Assembly: GCA_963824345.1 (NCBI GenBank)
Contig: CAWGOZ010000008.1
Coordinates: 1 to 64,000, forward strand
Length of the DNA stretch: 64,000 bases
Direction of reading: 5' to 3'
Source of the DNA: Palsa-89 sp963824345
Lineage (GTDB): Bacteria; Acidobacteriota; Terriglobia; Bryobacterales; Bryobacteraceae
Shown: positions 34,895 to 44,078 of the stretch, piece by piece
Layout of the letters: every line of letters begins with the position of its first letter
Position numbering within the stretch: position 1 is the stretch's first letter
Translations under genes and position numbers: made by a program
The notes under the pieces: generated by a model
Databases searched by the model: none
Seen by the model: the letters and a program-made list of their open reading frames with translations, nothing else
What the model was told of the DNA's origin: nothing

Positions 34895-36274
34895 TTATTT
34901 CGCCGAGAGCGGTTTGATGCCGAACTCGATATGCAGCCGGATGGACTCCACCAGCACCGGCCCGCGATCGTGATTGTAGGCCGGATTGTTGTAATGCTGC
35001 ACGTCGAAGGTGGCGTAAAAGCCGCGCATGATCCGCGCGCTATAGTAGCTTTCCCAAAGATATTCCGGCGCGTAGTTGAGTCTTCCATCGCCGATCAGGA
35101 AATCGAGTCCGCCCAGCGCCAGGTACTCAGCGTGCACGCCCGAGATTCCGGCGGCCGCAAAGGCGGTGGCGAGCACGTCGTCTTTTCGTTTCCAGCGCGT
35201 TCCTTTCAGCGACACGCCGCCTTCAGCCAGGCGATCGATGGCCGTGAACGCAAAGTCCTCGGTCTTGCCATCGTTCCAGCCCAGCCGCGAGAAAACGCCG
35301 ACATCGCGAGAAAGCTCCTGGTCGAAGTTAATGCCGGTTCCATACTTCAAGGTGCCCGGCCGGCGAATGGCCTGAACGCTGGGAGCGCTTCCGGTCTGCT
35401 CAGCTAATTGCACGGCTTCCAAATAGCTGCCGGATCGGGTGCGATTGAGATATTGCAGCCAGCGAACGGCGCCCGCGTGGCCTCCCAGTGAAAAGCGCCG
35501 CTCTTCCTGGAAGGTTTGTCCATGATCGACAAAGAGCCGCCGGTCGAACTGCGGACCGTTCGCCACGCGAGGCTCGGCGGAGATTCCATATCGCAAGGAC
35601 CAGTTCTTGGTGTGAAACTCATCGACGATCCCCCAGGTGTAGCCGCGCGTGTCGGCCGGATAATCCCAGGCGCCGTTGTACATCAAGCCCCAGGCCAGAA
35701 ACTGGCTGCGGGGATCGTGCGAATACGCGTTGTCATCGAAGTAGTCAGAGAGCGAGAATCTTCCGGCGGTGACTGTAAAGCGGGTCATGGGCCGGTCGCC
35801 CGCCAGTTGGTTGTCGTCGCTCTCGAAGTGCTCCACCGCGTCGCCAAAACCGAAGTCATGCGAAATCCAGAGGCGCGCGAGGTAGGGCTTGGGGGTGGCG
35901 GCTTCTACTCGGGGAAGTTCGCCGTTAGGAGAATCGGCCAGGCCGTTGACGCCGCTGAACCCCCTGCCCCCCGCGATCTCAGGATCGAAGACAACCTGCG
36001 TGCCCTGTCCCAGGCGAAGACTGAAGAACAGAGTGGTGGTGAGAGAAACGTCGCTCTCGGAGGTGTCATGCAGGCTCAGCGGGCCTTGGTAGGGAGAATT
36101 GAACGTTCCGTGATGGTCGCCGACGGAAGTGGCCTGATAGTAGAGGTTCCAATTCTCGGGATCGGCCGGAGGCGCGGCATCCGGGTCAGTGGGAGTGCCG
36201 TCCGATTGAGCAAACGTGCAAAAGGGCGTAAGCAGCAGGAACAGAATCGTCAGGCGAGTCGACGGTCGGCACAC
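34895..36274 (-). CDS. carbohydrate-selective outer-membrane porin (OprB family)
   Basis: An outer-membrane beta-barrel of about 459 residues after a signal peptide (LTILFLLLTPFCTFAQ). OprB-family marks include the NWNLYYQATSVGDHHGTF N-terminal segment, GRFSLSDYFDDNAYSHDPRSQFL, aromatic-rich alternating strands throughout, and a final strand ESIRLHIEFGIK. OprB porins admit glucose and other sugars. The start is uncertain: GTG at 36274 has GGGAG immediately upstream (too close to be ideal), and the longer frame from 36493 overlaps the HAD gene. The HAD gene lies 34 bp upstream in the same direction. Confidence 0.8.
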   Translation of the reverse strand: MCRPSTRLTILFLLLTPFCTFAQSDGTPTDPDAAPPADPENWNLYYQATSVGDHHGTFNSPYQGPLSLHDTSESDVSLTTTLFFSLRLGQGTQVVFDPEIAGGRGFSGVNGLADSPNGELPRVEAATPKPYLARLWISHDFGFGDAVEHFESDDNQLAGDRPMTRFTVTAGRFSLSDYFDDNAYSHDPRSQFLAWGLMYNGAWDYPADTRGYTWGIVDEFHTKNWSLRYGISAEPRVANGPQFDRRLFVDHGQTFQEERRFSLGGHAGAVRWLQYLNRTRSGSYLEAVQLAEQTGSAPSVQAIRRPGTLKYGTGINFDQELSRDVGVFSRLGWNDGKTEDFAFTAIDRLAEGGVSLKGTRWKRKDDVLATAFAAAGISGVHAEYLALGGLDFLIGDGRLNYAPEYLWESYYSARIMRGFYATFDVQHYNNPAYNHDRGPVLVESIRLHIEFGIKPLSAK

Positions 36275-36308
36275 CTCCCGATTGTCCCACGCGCAGGGCG
36301 GGATTTTA

Positions 36309-36992
36309 TTACAAAAGCGTTTCGATTTCGAGCTCGCGCAAATCGGGAACGGCGACATGCGGCGCGTGGGAATGCAGCTCCTCGAGCGAAACGATTCCAG
36401 TACCCACCGCAACCACGCGAATGCCGTTGGCATGGGCGGCGAGCACGTCGTTGGGATGGTCGCCAACGAGAGTAATGTTGCTATCGCGGGCAATCCAACG
36501 CTCTTGACGGGCGCGCCGGACGGCGATGCGAACCAGGCCCGCGCGATCGCGAGCCATCTCGGCGAAGGCGCCGAATCGAAAGAAGGGCCGCAGACCCGCG
36601 CGCTCCATTTTGCGCCAGCCGATGCGCGAAAGATTGCCGGTGACCAAGCCGATTACGACACCTCGGCGCGATAAACGGCGCAACAAGTGTCGCACGCCCG
36701 GACAGACTTTATTCGCCAGGTCAGGCACGCGCCGGACGTAGATGGATTGCGCGCGCTCGATTACTTCGGGGAGCACGCGACGGATCCCGCTTCGCGGCAT
36801 GCCGGCCCGCAACATCATGGTGGTGAGAATATCGCGATCGAGCATGCCCGCCACCGGCACGCCTTCGGTGGTGGTCTCGACATGCGCGGTCCGCCGGATG
36901 GCCTCCACCAGAGCTTCGCGATGATGCGGCCCGGCGCGGCGAATGAGCGTGCCGTCGATATCGAAGAGCACCAGTGCGCCGGATGGTTTCAA
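36309..36992 (-). CDS. HAD-superfamily hydrolase (phosphoglycolate phosphatase-like)
   Basis: Haloacid-dehalogenase phosphatase of 227 residues. Motif I is LFDIDGTLIRR with the nucleophile and acid aspartates, motif II is the Thr in LVTGNLSRIGWRK, motif III contains a lysine or arginine near KMERAGLRPFF, and motif IV is VGDHPNDVLAAHANG. The helical cap lies between motifs I and II, as in phosphoglycolate phosphatase and beta-phosphoglucomutase (subclass I). The substrate is not fixed by sequence. The TTG start at 36992 lacks a ribosome binding site. Confidence 0.85.
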   Translation of the reverse strand: MKPSGALVLFDIDGTLIRRAGPHHREALVEAIRRTAHVETTTEGVPVAGMLDRDILTTMMLRAGMPRSGIRRVLPEVIERAQSIYVRRVPDLANKVCPGVRHLLRRLSRRGVVIGLVTGNLSRIGWRKMERAGLRPFFRFGAFAEMARDRAGLVRIAVRRARQERWIARDSNITLVGDHPNDVLAAHANGIRVVAVGTGIVSLEELHSHAPHVAVPDLRELEIETLL

Positions 36993-37046
36993 CTTTTACT
37001 CTAGCAGTCGCGCATGCCCCGGTTGAGGTGATAATTGATTTAGGGA

Positions 37047-37559
37047 ATGATTACAGATCTCGTCCAGATTCGCCGCCTCGAGCACCAGAAGCGAGGCGAG
37101 AACTCGCGCTTCCGGGCTTACCTGAAAAGCCATCGCCATTCGGATCGCCGCCTGCGGCGCTTCGGCGAGGAGATCGAAGCCGAGATCGACTGCACGCAAT
37201 GCGCGAATTGCTGCCGCGTCACCGAGGTGGGGATCAACCAGCGCGACGTGGAGAAACTCGCCAAGTTTATCGGCGTGAGCGAGCGCGAATTTGCGCTGCA
37301 ATTCACGGCCCGCGATGCCGCCGGCGCGAAAATCCTGAAACGCGTCTCTCAGGACAACCAGACCAGCTGCGTGTTTCTCGACGGGAATCTATGCAGCGTG
37401 TATGAGGCGCGTCCACAGAACTGCGCGAACTTCCCGCACGTGGTGCGCGGCACGGGTTCGATTGCAAGCCGGATGTGGCAATTTCTGGATCGCGCCGGTT
37501 ACTGCCCCATCGTCTACAACTGGATGGAGAAGGTGAAAGAAGACATCGGGTTTCCTTGA
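37047..37559 (+). CDS. YkgJ-family cysteine-cluster (iron/zinc-chelating) protein
   Basis: A 170-residue cytoplasmic protein with the CxxCxxCC-type signature (CTQCANCCRVTEVGIN, about residues 51-66) and a second half with SCVFLDGNLCSVYEARPQNCANFPH. The cysteines are expected to chelate zinc or an Fe-S cluster. Function is unknown in spite of wide occurrence (YkgJ/UPF0153 group). AGGGA precedes the ATG at 37047. The next gene (now broken) begins 3 bp after its stop. Confidence 0.75.
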   Translation: MITDLVQIRRLEHQKRGENSRFRAYLKSHRHSDRRLRRFGEEIEAEIDCTQCANCCRVTEVGINQRDVEKLAKFIGVSEREFALQFTARDAAGAKILKRVSQDNQTSCVFLDGNLCSVYEARPQNCANFPHVVRGTGSIASRMWQFLDRAGYCPIVYNWMEKVKEDIGFP

Positions 37560-37562
37560 GCC

Positions 37563-37804
37563 ATGGAATTGCCGGAACTGCTCGACCGGCTGCGGGAATT
37601 CGATCTTCTGTTGGATACCGATCCGAATTTTCCGAATGTCATGGCTGTACGTTTATCCACCGGCCGCTGTGGACGTCGGTCTTGGCAATTGGCAGGGCGC
37701 GCGAACCCTGGCAGATGCGCGGGCTCTCGAGGGAAGCTTCCGCCCTGCTCCGCAACAAGCCGTTCGGGGCGCGAGAGACTTTGCGCTCGAAGCGCGCGGG
37801 CTAA
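37563..37804 (+). pseudogene. internally deleted conserved gene of unknown function
   Basis: The start (ATG 37563) encodes LLDRLREFDLLLDTDPNFPNV, and the 3' part in another frame from about 37645 encodes CTFIHRPLWTSVLAIGRARE followed by PWQMRGLSREASALL and the stop at 37804. Intact relatives that I recall have these two ends joined by about 45 residues (including a G-S-W-W...P-K-L-x-x-G-K-V-T segment). Here they are fused, with a frame change, at about 37640-37645. The intact family is a small conserved protein of unknown function. The 3' end overlaps the convergent gene by 4 bp. Confidence 0.6.
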
Positions 37805-38517
37805 TCGAGATGCTCGGTGATCGTGACAGAGTCCTGGACGCGGAAATTGATTCGCGTCTCGACGGGAATTTCCGCCGCTGGGCTCGGCCCGTCCTTGCTG
37901 TACGGCTCAGTGCGAATGCGAATATTCTGTCCGTCGGAAGTAGCCACCTGCACGACGGACACGGCGAGGTGCGAGGCTCTCCCGCGGCCGGCCGCGGTAG
38001 CGTCCACTACCCTTCCTTCCACCCGAGAGCCGCGTTCGGCGATGACGAATCCGTCAATCACCAGCGGCTGCGTCAGAGTTGCGAGAAAGCTGTCGCCCGG
38101 CTGATTGCGGACCGACGAAATGGTTTCGCCGATGCGGACCGCGAGGGTCATCCCGGCCGCCAGCGTTACGACGTTTGGAACACGGACCTCGACCTTCGGA
38201 GCGGGCGCCGGCTCGGCGCGGGGAACTGGGAGAGTGGCCGGCGGAGGAAGCAGTGGAGGCGGCGGTTGGTATCTTGCGACCGTAACTGGACGTTCGCGGC
38301 GCACCGGCGGCGGCATGGGTGAAGGCTTCTCGCGAACCAGAGTCCGGTGGACGGGGGGTTGGACATGCGCCACCGGAGGCGGTGGCCTGAGGGCCATCTT
38401 CGGCGGCTGGCGCGGCACGGGCTTGGTCGCCACAGGCTCCGGCTTCATCGCAAAAAAGACGATGAGGGAAGCCATCACAGCCCCGGTGGCAAAGGCCGAC
38501 GCCAATTTCCAGTCCAT
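37801..38517 (-). CDS. membrane-anchored proline-rich protein with a C-terminal beta domain
   Basis: Not assigned. One N-terminal transmembrane helix (about residues 6-24, LASAFATGAVMASLIVFFAM) is followed by a Pro-rich linker (about 30-110) and a C-terminal domain with the block TLAAGMTLAVRIGETISSVR, then GDSFLATLTQPLVIDGFVIA and RGSRVEGRVV. Similar C-terminal domains occur in many acidobacterial exported proteins and resemble the VirB10/TrbI-type beta scaffold, a structural resemblance only. The Pro-rich spacer could span the periplasm. Confidence 0.55.
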   Translation of the reverse strand: MDWKLASAFATGAVMASLIVFFAMKPEPVATKPVPRQPPKMALRPPPPVAHVQPPVHRTLVREKPSPMPPPVRRERPVTVARYQPPPPLLPPPATLPVPRAEPAPAPKVEVRVPNVVTLAAGMTLAVRIGETISSVRNQPGDSFLATLTQPLVIDGFVIAERGSRVEGRVVDATAAGRGRASHLAVSVVQVATSDGQNIRIRTEPYSKDGPSPAAEIPVETRINFRVQDSVTITEHLD

Positions 38518-38603
38518 AATGCGCTGTCCGGTGCGCTCACATCACTGTGCTCTCACATCATTAAACGCAACGCCCCCTATTTCCGTTTCGCAACCCGAGC
38601 CGT

Positions 38604-38609
38604 TAAAAT
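38604..38609 (+). promoter_or_regulatory. -10 box placed for a leaderless dusB mRNA
   Basis: TAAAAT (five of six matches) ends 8 nt before the dusB ATG at 38618. The only purine-rich motif before the ATG (TAGG) directly touches it and is too close to act as a ribosome binding site. Confidence 0.4.
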
Positions 38610-38617
38610 AGCTTAGG

Positions 38618-39661
38618 ATGTCCGATTTTCCGCGCGAATTCCATATTGGTCCGGTCCGCATCGCGCCTGCCACGGTGCTTGCGCCCATGGCGGGTGTGAC
38701 GGATACGGTTTTTCGCCGCCTGATCCGCAACCAGGGCGGTTGCGGGCTGATCATGACCGAGTTCACCAGCTCGCACGGCGTGGTACATTCGCTGCGGGCC
38801 ACCACCCCGGAAGGCAGGAAAGCCACGCGGACCTTCCGCTATCTATTCTTCGAGCCGGAAGAGCACCCGATTTCGGCGCAGTTGTTTGGTTCCGATCCGC
38901 TGGTGATGGCCGACGCCGCCAAGGCGTGTCAGGATTTCGGATTCGATATTGTCGATATCAATTTCGGCTGCCCGGTGAAGAAAGTGGTGAAGTGCAATGG
39001 CGGCTCGGGATTGTTGCGCGATCTGCCGCTGGTGGAAGAGATTCTGCGGAAAGTGCGCGCGGCCATCTCGATTCCGCTGACCATGAAGTTTCGCGCCGGC
39101 TGGAACGATCAAGAGTTGGTGGCCGTGAAAATGGCACAGCTCGCCGAAAATTGCGGATTGCAAGCGGTGGCGCTGCATCCGCGCACGCGCGAACAGGGCT
39201 ACAGCGGCAAAGCGGATTGGAGCCGCATCGCGGAAGTGAAGGCCGCCGTAGGCCGCATCCCGGTGATCGGCAACGGCGACATCGCGACGCCCGAGGACGC
39301 GGTCCGCATGGTGCGCGAAACGGGTTGCGACGCCGTCATGATCGGCCGCACCGCTTCTTCGAACCCGTGGATCTTTCGACAAATCGAGCAATATCTCGCA
39401 ACCGGAAGTTACGAGCATCCCAGTGAGCGTCAGCGCTATGACCTCATGCGGACGTATTACGCGATGCTGTGCGAACGCGGCGCGGTGGATGCAGTGGGCA
39501 AGATGAAGCAGTTCGCGACGTACTTCACGCACGGGGTGCGCAACGGGTCGAAACTGCGCGTTGAAATTTACAAGGCCACCGAGGCGCCGGAAATTCTCAA
39601 TCTGGTAGACGCGTTCTTTGAGCGCGAGTTGGCTGAGGCTTCCGTTGAGGTTCCCGCCTGA
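38618..39661 (+). CDS. dusB: tRNA-dihydrouridine synthase (DusB type)
   Basis: FMN enzyme that reduces specific uridines of tRNA D-loops with NADPH. The TIM-barrel opening VLAPMAGVTDTVFRRLIR, the catalytic cysteine region INFGCPVKKVVKCNGGSGLL, the phosphate-binding stretch TMKFRAGW, the HPRTREQGYSG block and NGDIATPEDAVRM all match. C-terminal helical domain of normal size (347 residues). rnhA follows 23 bp downstream, and dusB-rnhA-HEAT likely form an operon. Confidence 0.95.
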   Translation: MSDFPREFHIGPVRIAPATVLAPMAGVTDTVFRRLIRNQGGCGLIMTEFTSSHGVVHSLRATTPEGRKATRTFRYLFFEPEEHPISAQLFGSDPLVMADAAKACQDFGFDIVDINFGCPVKKVVKCNGGSGLLRDLPLVEEILRKVRAAISIPLTMKFRAGWNDQELVAVKMAQLAENCGLQAVALHPRTREQGYSGKADWSRIAEVKAAVGRIPVIGNGDIATPEDAVRMVRETGCDAVMIGRTASSNPWIFRQIEQYLATGSYEHPSERQRYDLMRTYYAMLCERGAVDAVGKMKQFATYFTHGVRNGSKLRVEIYKATEAPEILNLVDAFFERELAEASVEVPA

Positions 39662-39684
39662 AACCGGAGCCTTTATTAAAGAGG

Positions 39685-40119
39685 GTGCAGCTGATCACGG
39701 ATGGGGCGTGCATCGGAAACCCCGGGCCGGGCGGCTGGGCGTGCATTCTGCGCTACGCCGATAAGACGCGCGAGATGTACGGCTCGGAACCCGAAACCAC
39801 CAACAATCGCATGGAACTGCAGGCCGCGGTCGAGGGACTGCGCGCCCTGAAGGAGCCGTGCGAAGTGGAGATTGTCACCGACTCGAACTATCTCAAGCAC
39901 GGCATCACGGACTGGATCTACAAATGGAAAATGAACGGCTGGCGCACGGGCGGCAAGAAGCCGGTGGCGAATCAGGATCTGTGGCACGAGCTGGACGAAC
40001 AGAACGGGCGGCATAAAACGACTTGGTCCTGGACCAAGGGCCACGCGTCTCACGCCGACAACAACCGCTGCGACGAGCTGGCACAAGCCGCGGCGCGGGG
40101 GCAACTGGATAGCGAGTGA
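39685..40119 (+). CDS. rnhA: ribonuclease HI
   Basis: Degrades the RNA strand of RNA-DNA hybrids. All catalytic acids are visible: Asp in ITDGACIGNPGPGGWA, Glu in NNRMELQAAVEGL, Asp in VTDSNYLKHGI and Asp in NNRCDELA. The handle and basic protrusion (WKMNGWRTGGKKPVANQDLW) are present, so the enzyme is of the E. coli type. At 144 residues the length is normal. The GTG start at 39685 has GAGG directly upstream, tighter than usual; no other start codon lies between it and the dusB stop. Confidence 0.93.
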   Translation: MQLITDGACIGNPGPGGWACILRYADKTREMYGSEPETTNNRMELQAAVEGLRALKEPCEVEIVTDSNYLKHGITDWIYKWKMNGWRTGGKKPVANQDLWHELDEQNGRHKTTWSWTKGHASHADNNRCDELAQAAARGQLDSE

Positions 40120-40125
40120 GCTTCG

Positions 40126-40650
40126 ATGCCACGCAGGAACATCCTTGCGCTGCTGGAAGGCGGGGACCGGCGAAGCATCGGCGGCTCGGACCAGGCGGTG
40201 GCGATGGTGTCCAAGGATCCCGCACGGTTTCCCGAGTTGATCGCAGGCTTGTGGTCCGCAGATCCGCTGGTGCGAATTCGTGCCGCGGATGCTACCGAGA
40301 AGTTCACGCGCGGGCATGACGAATTCCTGAAACCTTACAAAAAAGCGCTCCTGGGATTGATGGCCGAGACGAAGGAACAGGAGCTGCGCTGGCATCTGGC
40401 CGCGATGGTTCCACGGCTTCCGCTGAGCGCTAGGGAGCGGCAACGCGCCGCGACTTGGATGGAGGGCTATCTGGAAGACCGCAGCTCCATCGTCAAGACC
40501 TCGGCTCTGCAAGGGCTGGCCGACTTGGCGCGGGATGACTCGAGTCTTCGACCCCAAGTGATCGAGCTGGTGCGCCAGTCATTGAAAAGCGGCACGCCCG
40601 CGATGAAAGCTCGCAGCCGCAAGTTGCTACTTCACCTGGAAGACCGGTGA
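40126..40650 (+). CDS. HEAT-repeat protein of unknown function
   Basis: A 174-residue all-helical protein. Repeats of the form (GLWSADPLVRIRAADATEKF), (KEQELRWHLAAMVPRLPL) and (SIVKTSALQGLADLAR) follow the HEAT/armadillo pattern, with a helix pair and conserved Asp/Arg at the turn. Such scaffolds bind proteins or nucleic acids, and no partner is evident. It starts 6 bp after rnhA and converges on the response-regulator gene 12 bp later. Confidence 0.65.
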   Translation: MPRRNILALLEGGDRRSIGGSDQAVAMVSKDPARFPELIAGLWSADPLVRIRAADATEKFTRGHDEFLKPYKKALLGLMAETKEQELRWHLAAMVPRLPLSARERQRAATWMEGYLEDRSSIVKTSALQGLADLARDDSSLRPQVIELVRQSLKSGTPAMKARSRKLLLHLEDR

Positions 40651-40662
40651 CTGCTGTGTAGG

Positions 40663-42027
40663 TTATTCCTTCGGTCCGATCCCCAGCGTCTTCATTTTTC
40701 TATACAGGTTGCTGCGCTCCAGCCCCAGCAGCTCGGCCGTTCGGGTGACGTTGCCCTTGGTTTCGTCGAGCGTCTTGAGGATGTATTCGCGCTCGGCGGC
40801 CGCGCGGACCTCGTGCAGGCTGCCCAGTCGTTCCGCGGCGCGTTCAAAGACGGCGCGTTTGCCCGGGATCAGCGGGATATGGCGAGCGTCGATGCGTATC
40901 TGGGGGCTCATGATGACGATGCGCTCCATCAGATTGCGCAGCTCGCGCACATTTCCCGGCCAGCGATGCTCTTTGAGCACGTCGTACGCTTCGGTGGTCA
41001 GCTCCTTGGGGCGGCGTCCGTAAGCAGTAGTGAACTCCTTTAGGAAGTGATCCGCCAGGAGCGGAATGTCCTCGATGCGATCACGCAGCGGCGGCACATA
41101 AAACGGGATCACGTTCAGCCGGTAGAACAGGTCCTCCCGAAAATTGCCGCGCTCGATTTCTTCCTCCAGATTCTTGTTGGTGGCGGCCACCACGCGGACA
41201 TCCACCTGGATGGAGGTCTCGGCGCCCACCGGCTCAAAGCGCTGCTCCTCGAGCGACCGCAGCACCTTGGCCTGCGTTTTCAGACTCATGTCGCCCACCT
41301 CATCCAGGAACAACGTTCCGCCGTCGGCTTTCTGAAGCTTGCCGGTTTTATCTTCGGTGGCGCCGGGGAAACTGCCCTTGCGATGGCCGAACAGCTCGCT
41401 CTCGATGAGATCCTCCGGGATGGCCGCGCAGTTCACTTCCACGAACGCCTCGGCCCGGCGCGGGCTGCTGCCGTGAATAGCGTGCGCCACCAGCTCTTTT
41501 CCGGTGCCGCTTTCGCCATAGATCAGCACGCGGCCATTGGTGGCGGCCATCAACGCCAGCTGCTGGCGCAGCGCCTTCATGGGAACGCTTTCGCCGATGA
41601 TGTCGAGATCGCGGCGGCCTTCTTCCTTCAGGCGCTCCACTTCCAGCTCGAGCTTGCGCTGCTGCAACGCGTTCTTCACCACCACCATTACCTTCTCGAT
41701 GGTGAGCGGCTTCTCGAGAAAATCGAATGCTCCCAGCTTGGTGGCTTTCACCGCCGTTTCGATGGTCCCGTGCCCGGAAATGATCACCACCACGGGCCGG
41801 TTTTCGAACGAGATCTCCTGCAATCGCGACAGGGTGTCCAGCCCATCCATGCCGGGCAGCCATACGTCCAGCAGGATCAGATCATAGGCCGTCCGCTCCA
41901 GCTCCGCGCAGCATTCCTCGCCGGTGGATACGGTATGCGTCTGATAGCCCTCGTCCTCCAAAACCCCGGCTAGCGACTGGCGGATCAAAGGTTCGTCATC
42001 GACAATCAGAATGCTCGCGGGCTTCAC
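40663..42027 (-). CDS. NtrC/NtrX-family response regulator with altered GAFTGA loop
   Basis: A 454-residue regulator. The receiver domain (about residues 4-120) has the phospho-acceptor Asp in LILLDVWLPGMDG. The AAA+ domain (about 140-380) has Walker A GESGTGKE and Walker B GGTLFLDEVGDM, with arginine-finger and sensor motifs following. A Fis-type helix-turn-helix closes the protein (VTRTAELLGLERSNLYRKMK). The loop that touches sigma-54 reads GSFPGA instead of GAFTGA, losing the key Thr. It is coupled to the sensor kinase by an ATGA overlap. No sigma-54 gene is in the window. Confidence 0.9.
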   Translation of the reverse strand: MKPASILIVDDEPLIRQSLAGVLEDEGYQTHTVSTGEECCAELERTAYDLILLDVWLPGMDGLDTLSRLQEISFENRPVVVIISGHGTIETAVKATKLGAFDFLEKPLTIEKVMVVVKNALQQRKLELEVERLKEEGRRDLDIIGESVPMKALRQQLALMAATNGRVLIYGESGTGKELVAHAIHGSSPRRAEAFVEVNCAAIPEDLIESELFGHRKGSFPGATEDKTGKLQKADGGTLFLDEVGDMSLKTQAKVLRSLEEQRFEPVGAETSIQVDVRVVAATNKNLEEEIERGNFREDLFYRLNVIPFYVPPLRDRIEDIPLLADHFLKEFTTAYGRRPKELTTEAYDVLKEHRWPGNVRELRNLMERIVIMSPQIRIDARHIPLIPGKRAVFERAAERLGSLHEVRAAAEREYILKTLDETKGNVTRTAELLGLERSNLYRKMKTLGIGPKE

Positions 42028-44078
42028 GAACGGATCTCCGCGGCCGGCATTTCAGCCGTTTTGGCCTCCGCTTCGGCGCCGGGCCGCACCGGAAGGTCCA
42101 CGACAAACCGCGCGCCGGCGGGCACGTTGTCCTCCACCCGAATGGTGGCGTCGTGGTCGGCCAGAATCCGGTTCACGATGGCCAGCCCCAGGCCCGTTCC
42201 CCGCCCCTTGGTGGAGAAATACGGAAGGAACAGCTTCTCCTTGTCGTCGCGGGAAACGCCGCAGCCGGTGTCGGCGACGATCAGCTCCACTGAGTCGGCG
42301 TCGGTGGACCGCGTGCCAATATAAAGACGCTTCACCAGCGATTCCTGCATCGCTTCGGCGGCATTATCCACCAGGTTCACCACCACGCGCTTGAACTGTT
42401 CGCGATCCACCAGCACGGATGGCAGCGCGGCAGCCAGGTCCCGCTCCAGGCGGATGCCGTCCAGACGGCCGTCGAAAACGGAGAGCGCGTTATCCACTAC
42501 TTGGTTAAGATCCGACGGCACCGGCTGCGCGGCCGGGAAACGGGTGAACTGCGAGAATTCGTCCACCAGCGTGCGCACGCTTTCCACTTCACGGGCGATG
42601 GTGGCCGAGCATTCGTGCAGAATGCGCCGCGTATCGGCGGTTTGCTCGGGCCGCGCCAATTGCCGCGCGATGCGGTCGGCGCACAGCGCGATGGGCGTCA
42701 GCGGATTCTTGATCTCGTGCGCCACGCGCCGAGCTACTTCGTGCCAGGCCGCGGCTTTCTGGGCCCGCAACAGCTCGCTGGTATCCTCCACCACCAGCAC
42801 GAAGCCGGAGCTGCGCTGCTCGTCGAGCGCGGCAACGGTCAAGGCCAATTGCAACACTCGCCGTTCGGCCTTGTACTCGATCTGCGTGGCGGCCACGGCG
42901 GTGCGCCGGGCGCGATTCATCAAATAGCGGATCTCGGCGGTGTCTTCGCGCGAGAACAGATCGCTCAAACGCGACGCGCGGGCTACTTGTTCTTCCGGGA
43001 AGATGCCGAGCAACGCCCGATTCACGCGCTGGATGCGTCCGTCGGAGGTCAACGAAATGACGCCGGTGGGAATGCTCTCGAGAATCGCCTCGGTAAACCG
43101 GCGGCGGGCTTCCAGCTCCTTGCTGTTGGTCTCCAGCGCCTCGGTCATCTCGTTGAAGGCGCGCACCAGCGTGGCCAGCTCATCGATTGCGCCTACCCGC
43201 ACCCGATAGCTCAGGTTCCCCTTGCGGATCTGTTCGGCCGCCCGCAGCAGCGCCGTGATGGGGGTGCTGATCTGGCTGGCCATATAGCGCGCGATCCAGA
43301 TCGCGAAGAACAGAACAAATAGAGTGATCAGCGACAGCAGCAGCAGATACGAACGGCGAATCGCCTTCCTATCTACCGACAGCCGGTCGTAATCCGCGAC
43401 GGCGCGATTGATTTCGCGCTGCTTGGCTGCCAGCTCCAAAGGCATGCGAGCCGCCAGCGTCAGCTGCCCTTCGCCGATCGGGACGGTGGCCTGATAGACG
43501 TCGCCCATATGCGCCCCGGAGACCGAGCAGAGGACTCTGGCTCCGCCGTTGGCCGCCTGGATTTCAGCCTTCTCGATCTGGTTGTCTTGACAGAAACGCT
43601 GATAATAATCCGCGCTTTGCGCGGGCTGCGACGCCAGCCAGTGGGCCTGTGCGGTCAGCTTGTCGCGCATCTCCTGGTCGAACGCCTTGGCGATCTGGAC
43701 CAGATCGATGTTCATGGTGCGCGTCGGCCGGCTGAACCATTTATCCAGATTCAGGTTCAGCACCGAAACGCTCCACAGCACCAGGAAGAAAATCGGCAGA
43801 ACGCTCAGCGCCAGCGCCCCGCCGATCAGCTTGGATTTGATATGCGATCCCAGCCGGCTGCTTTGGCGTTCGATATACAGCTTCACGACGGTCCGAAACA
43901 GCATGAAGCCGAGCCCGACCGTGAGAATGAAAATCAGCGTTGAAACGGCCCAGAACAAATAGGTCTGTTGGATGGTGGACGGCGCCGGGCTCAGGTTGAA
44001 CGATCCCTGCCCCACCACCAGCGTCACCAGGATGCCGAGCAGCACCACGGCCGAACCGAACATCAGACGCTTGCGCAT
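42024..44078 (-). CDS. NtrY-like membrane sensor histidine kinase
   Basis: A 684-residue kinase. The N-terminus has three to four transmembrane helices (first about residues 5-23, next near 41-63 and 86-108), an extracytoplasmic loop, a further helix near 250-270 and a HAMP linker. A PAS domain (about 330-430) precedes the HisKA domain with the phosphorylated His in ARRVAHEIKNPLTPIALCA, then the HATPase with N-box VVNLVDNAAEAM, G1 DTGCGVS, F-box LPYFSTKG and G2 GTGLGLAIV. The order is that of NtrY. It pairs with the NtrX/NtrC-like regulator directly downstream. Confidence 0.92.
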   Translation of the reverse strand: MRKRLMFGSAVVLLGILVTLVVGQGSFNLSPAPSTIQQTYLFWAVSTLIFILTVGLGFMLFRTVVKLYIERQSSRLGSHIKSKLIGGALALSVLPIFFLVLWSVSVLNLNLDKWFSRPTRTMNIDLVQIAKAFDQEMRDKLTAQAHWLASQPAQSADYYQRFCQDNQIEKAEIQAANGGARVLCSVSGAHMGDVYQATVPIGEGQLTLAARMPLELAAKQREINRAVADYDRLSVDRKAIRRSYLLLLSLITLFVLFFAIWIARYMASQISTPITALLRAAEQIRKGNLSYRVRVGAIDELATLVRAFNEMTEALETNSKELEARRRFTEAILESIPTGVISLTSDGRIQRVNRALLGIFPEEQVARASRLSDLFSREDTAEIRYLMNRARRTAVAATQIEYKAERRVLQLALTVAALDEQRSSGFVLVVEDTSELLRAQKAAAWHEVARRVAHEIKNPLTPIALCADRIARQLARPEQTADTRRILHECSATIAREVESVRTLVDEFSQFTRFPAAQPVPSDLNQVVDNALSVFDGRLDGIRLERDLAAALPSVLVDREQFKRVVVNLVDNAAEAMQESLVKRLYIGTRSTDADSVELIVADTGCGVSRDDKEKLFLPYFSTKGRGTGLGLAIVNRILADHDATIRVEDNVPAGARFVVDLPVRPGAEAEAKTAEMPAAEIRS

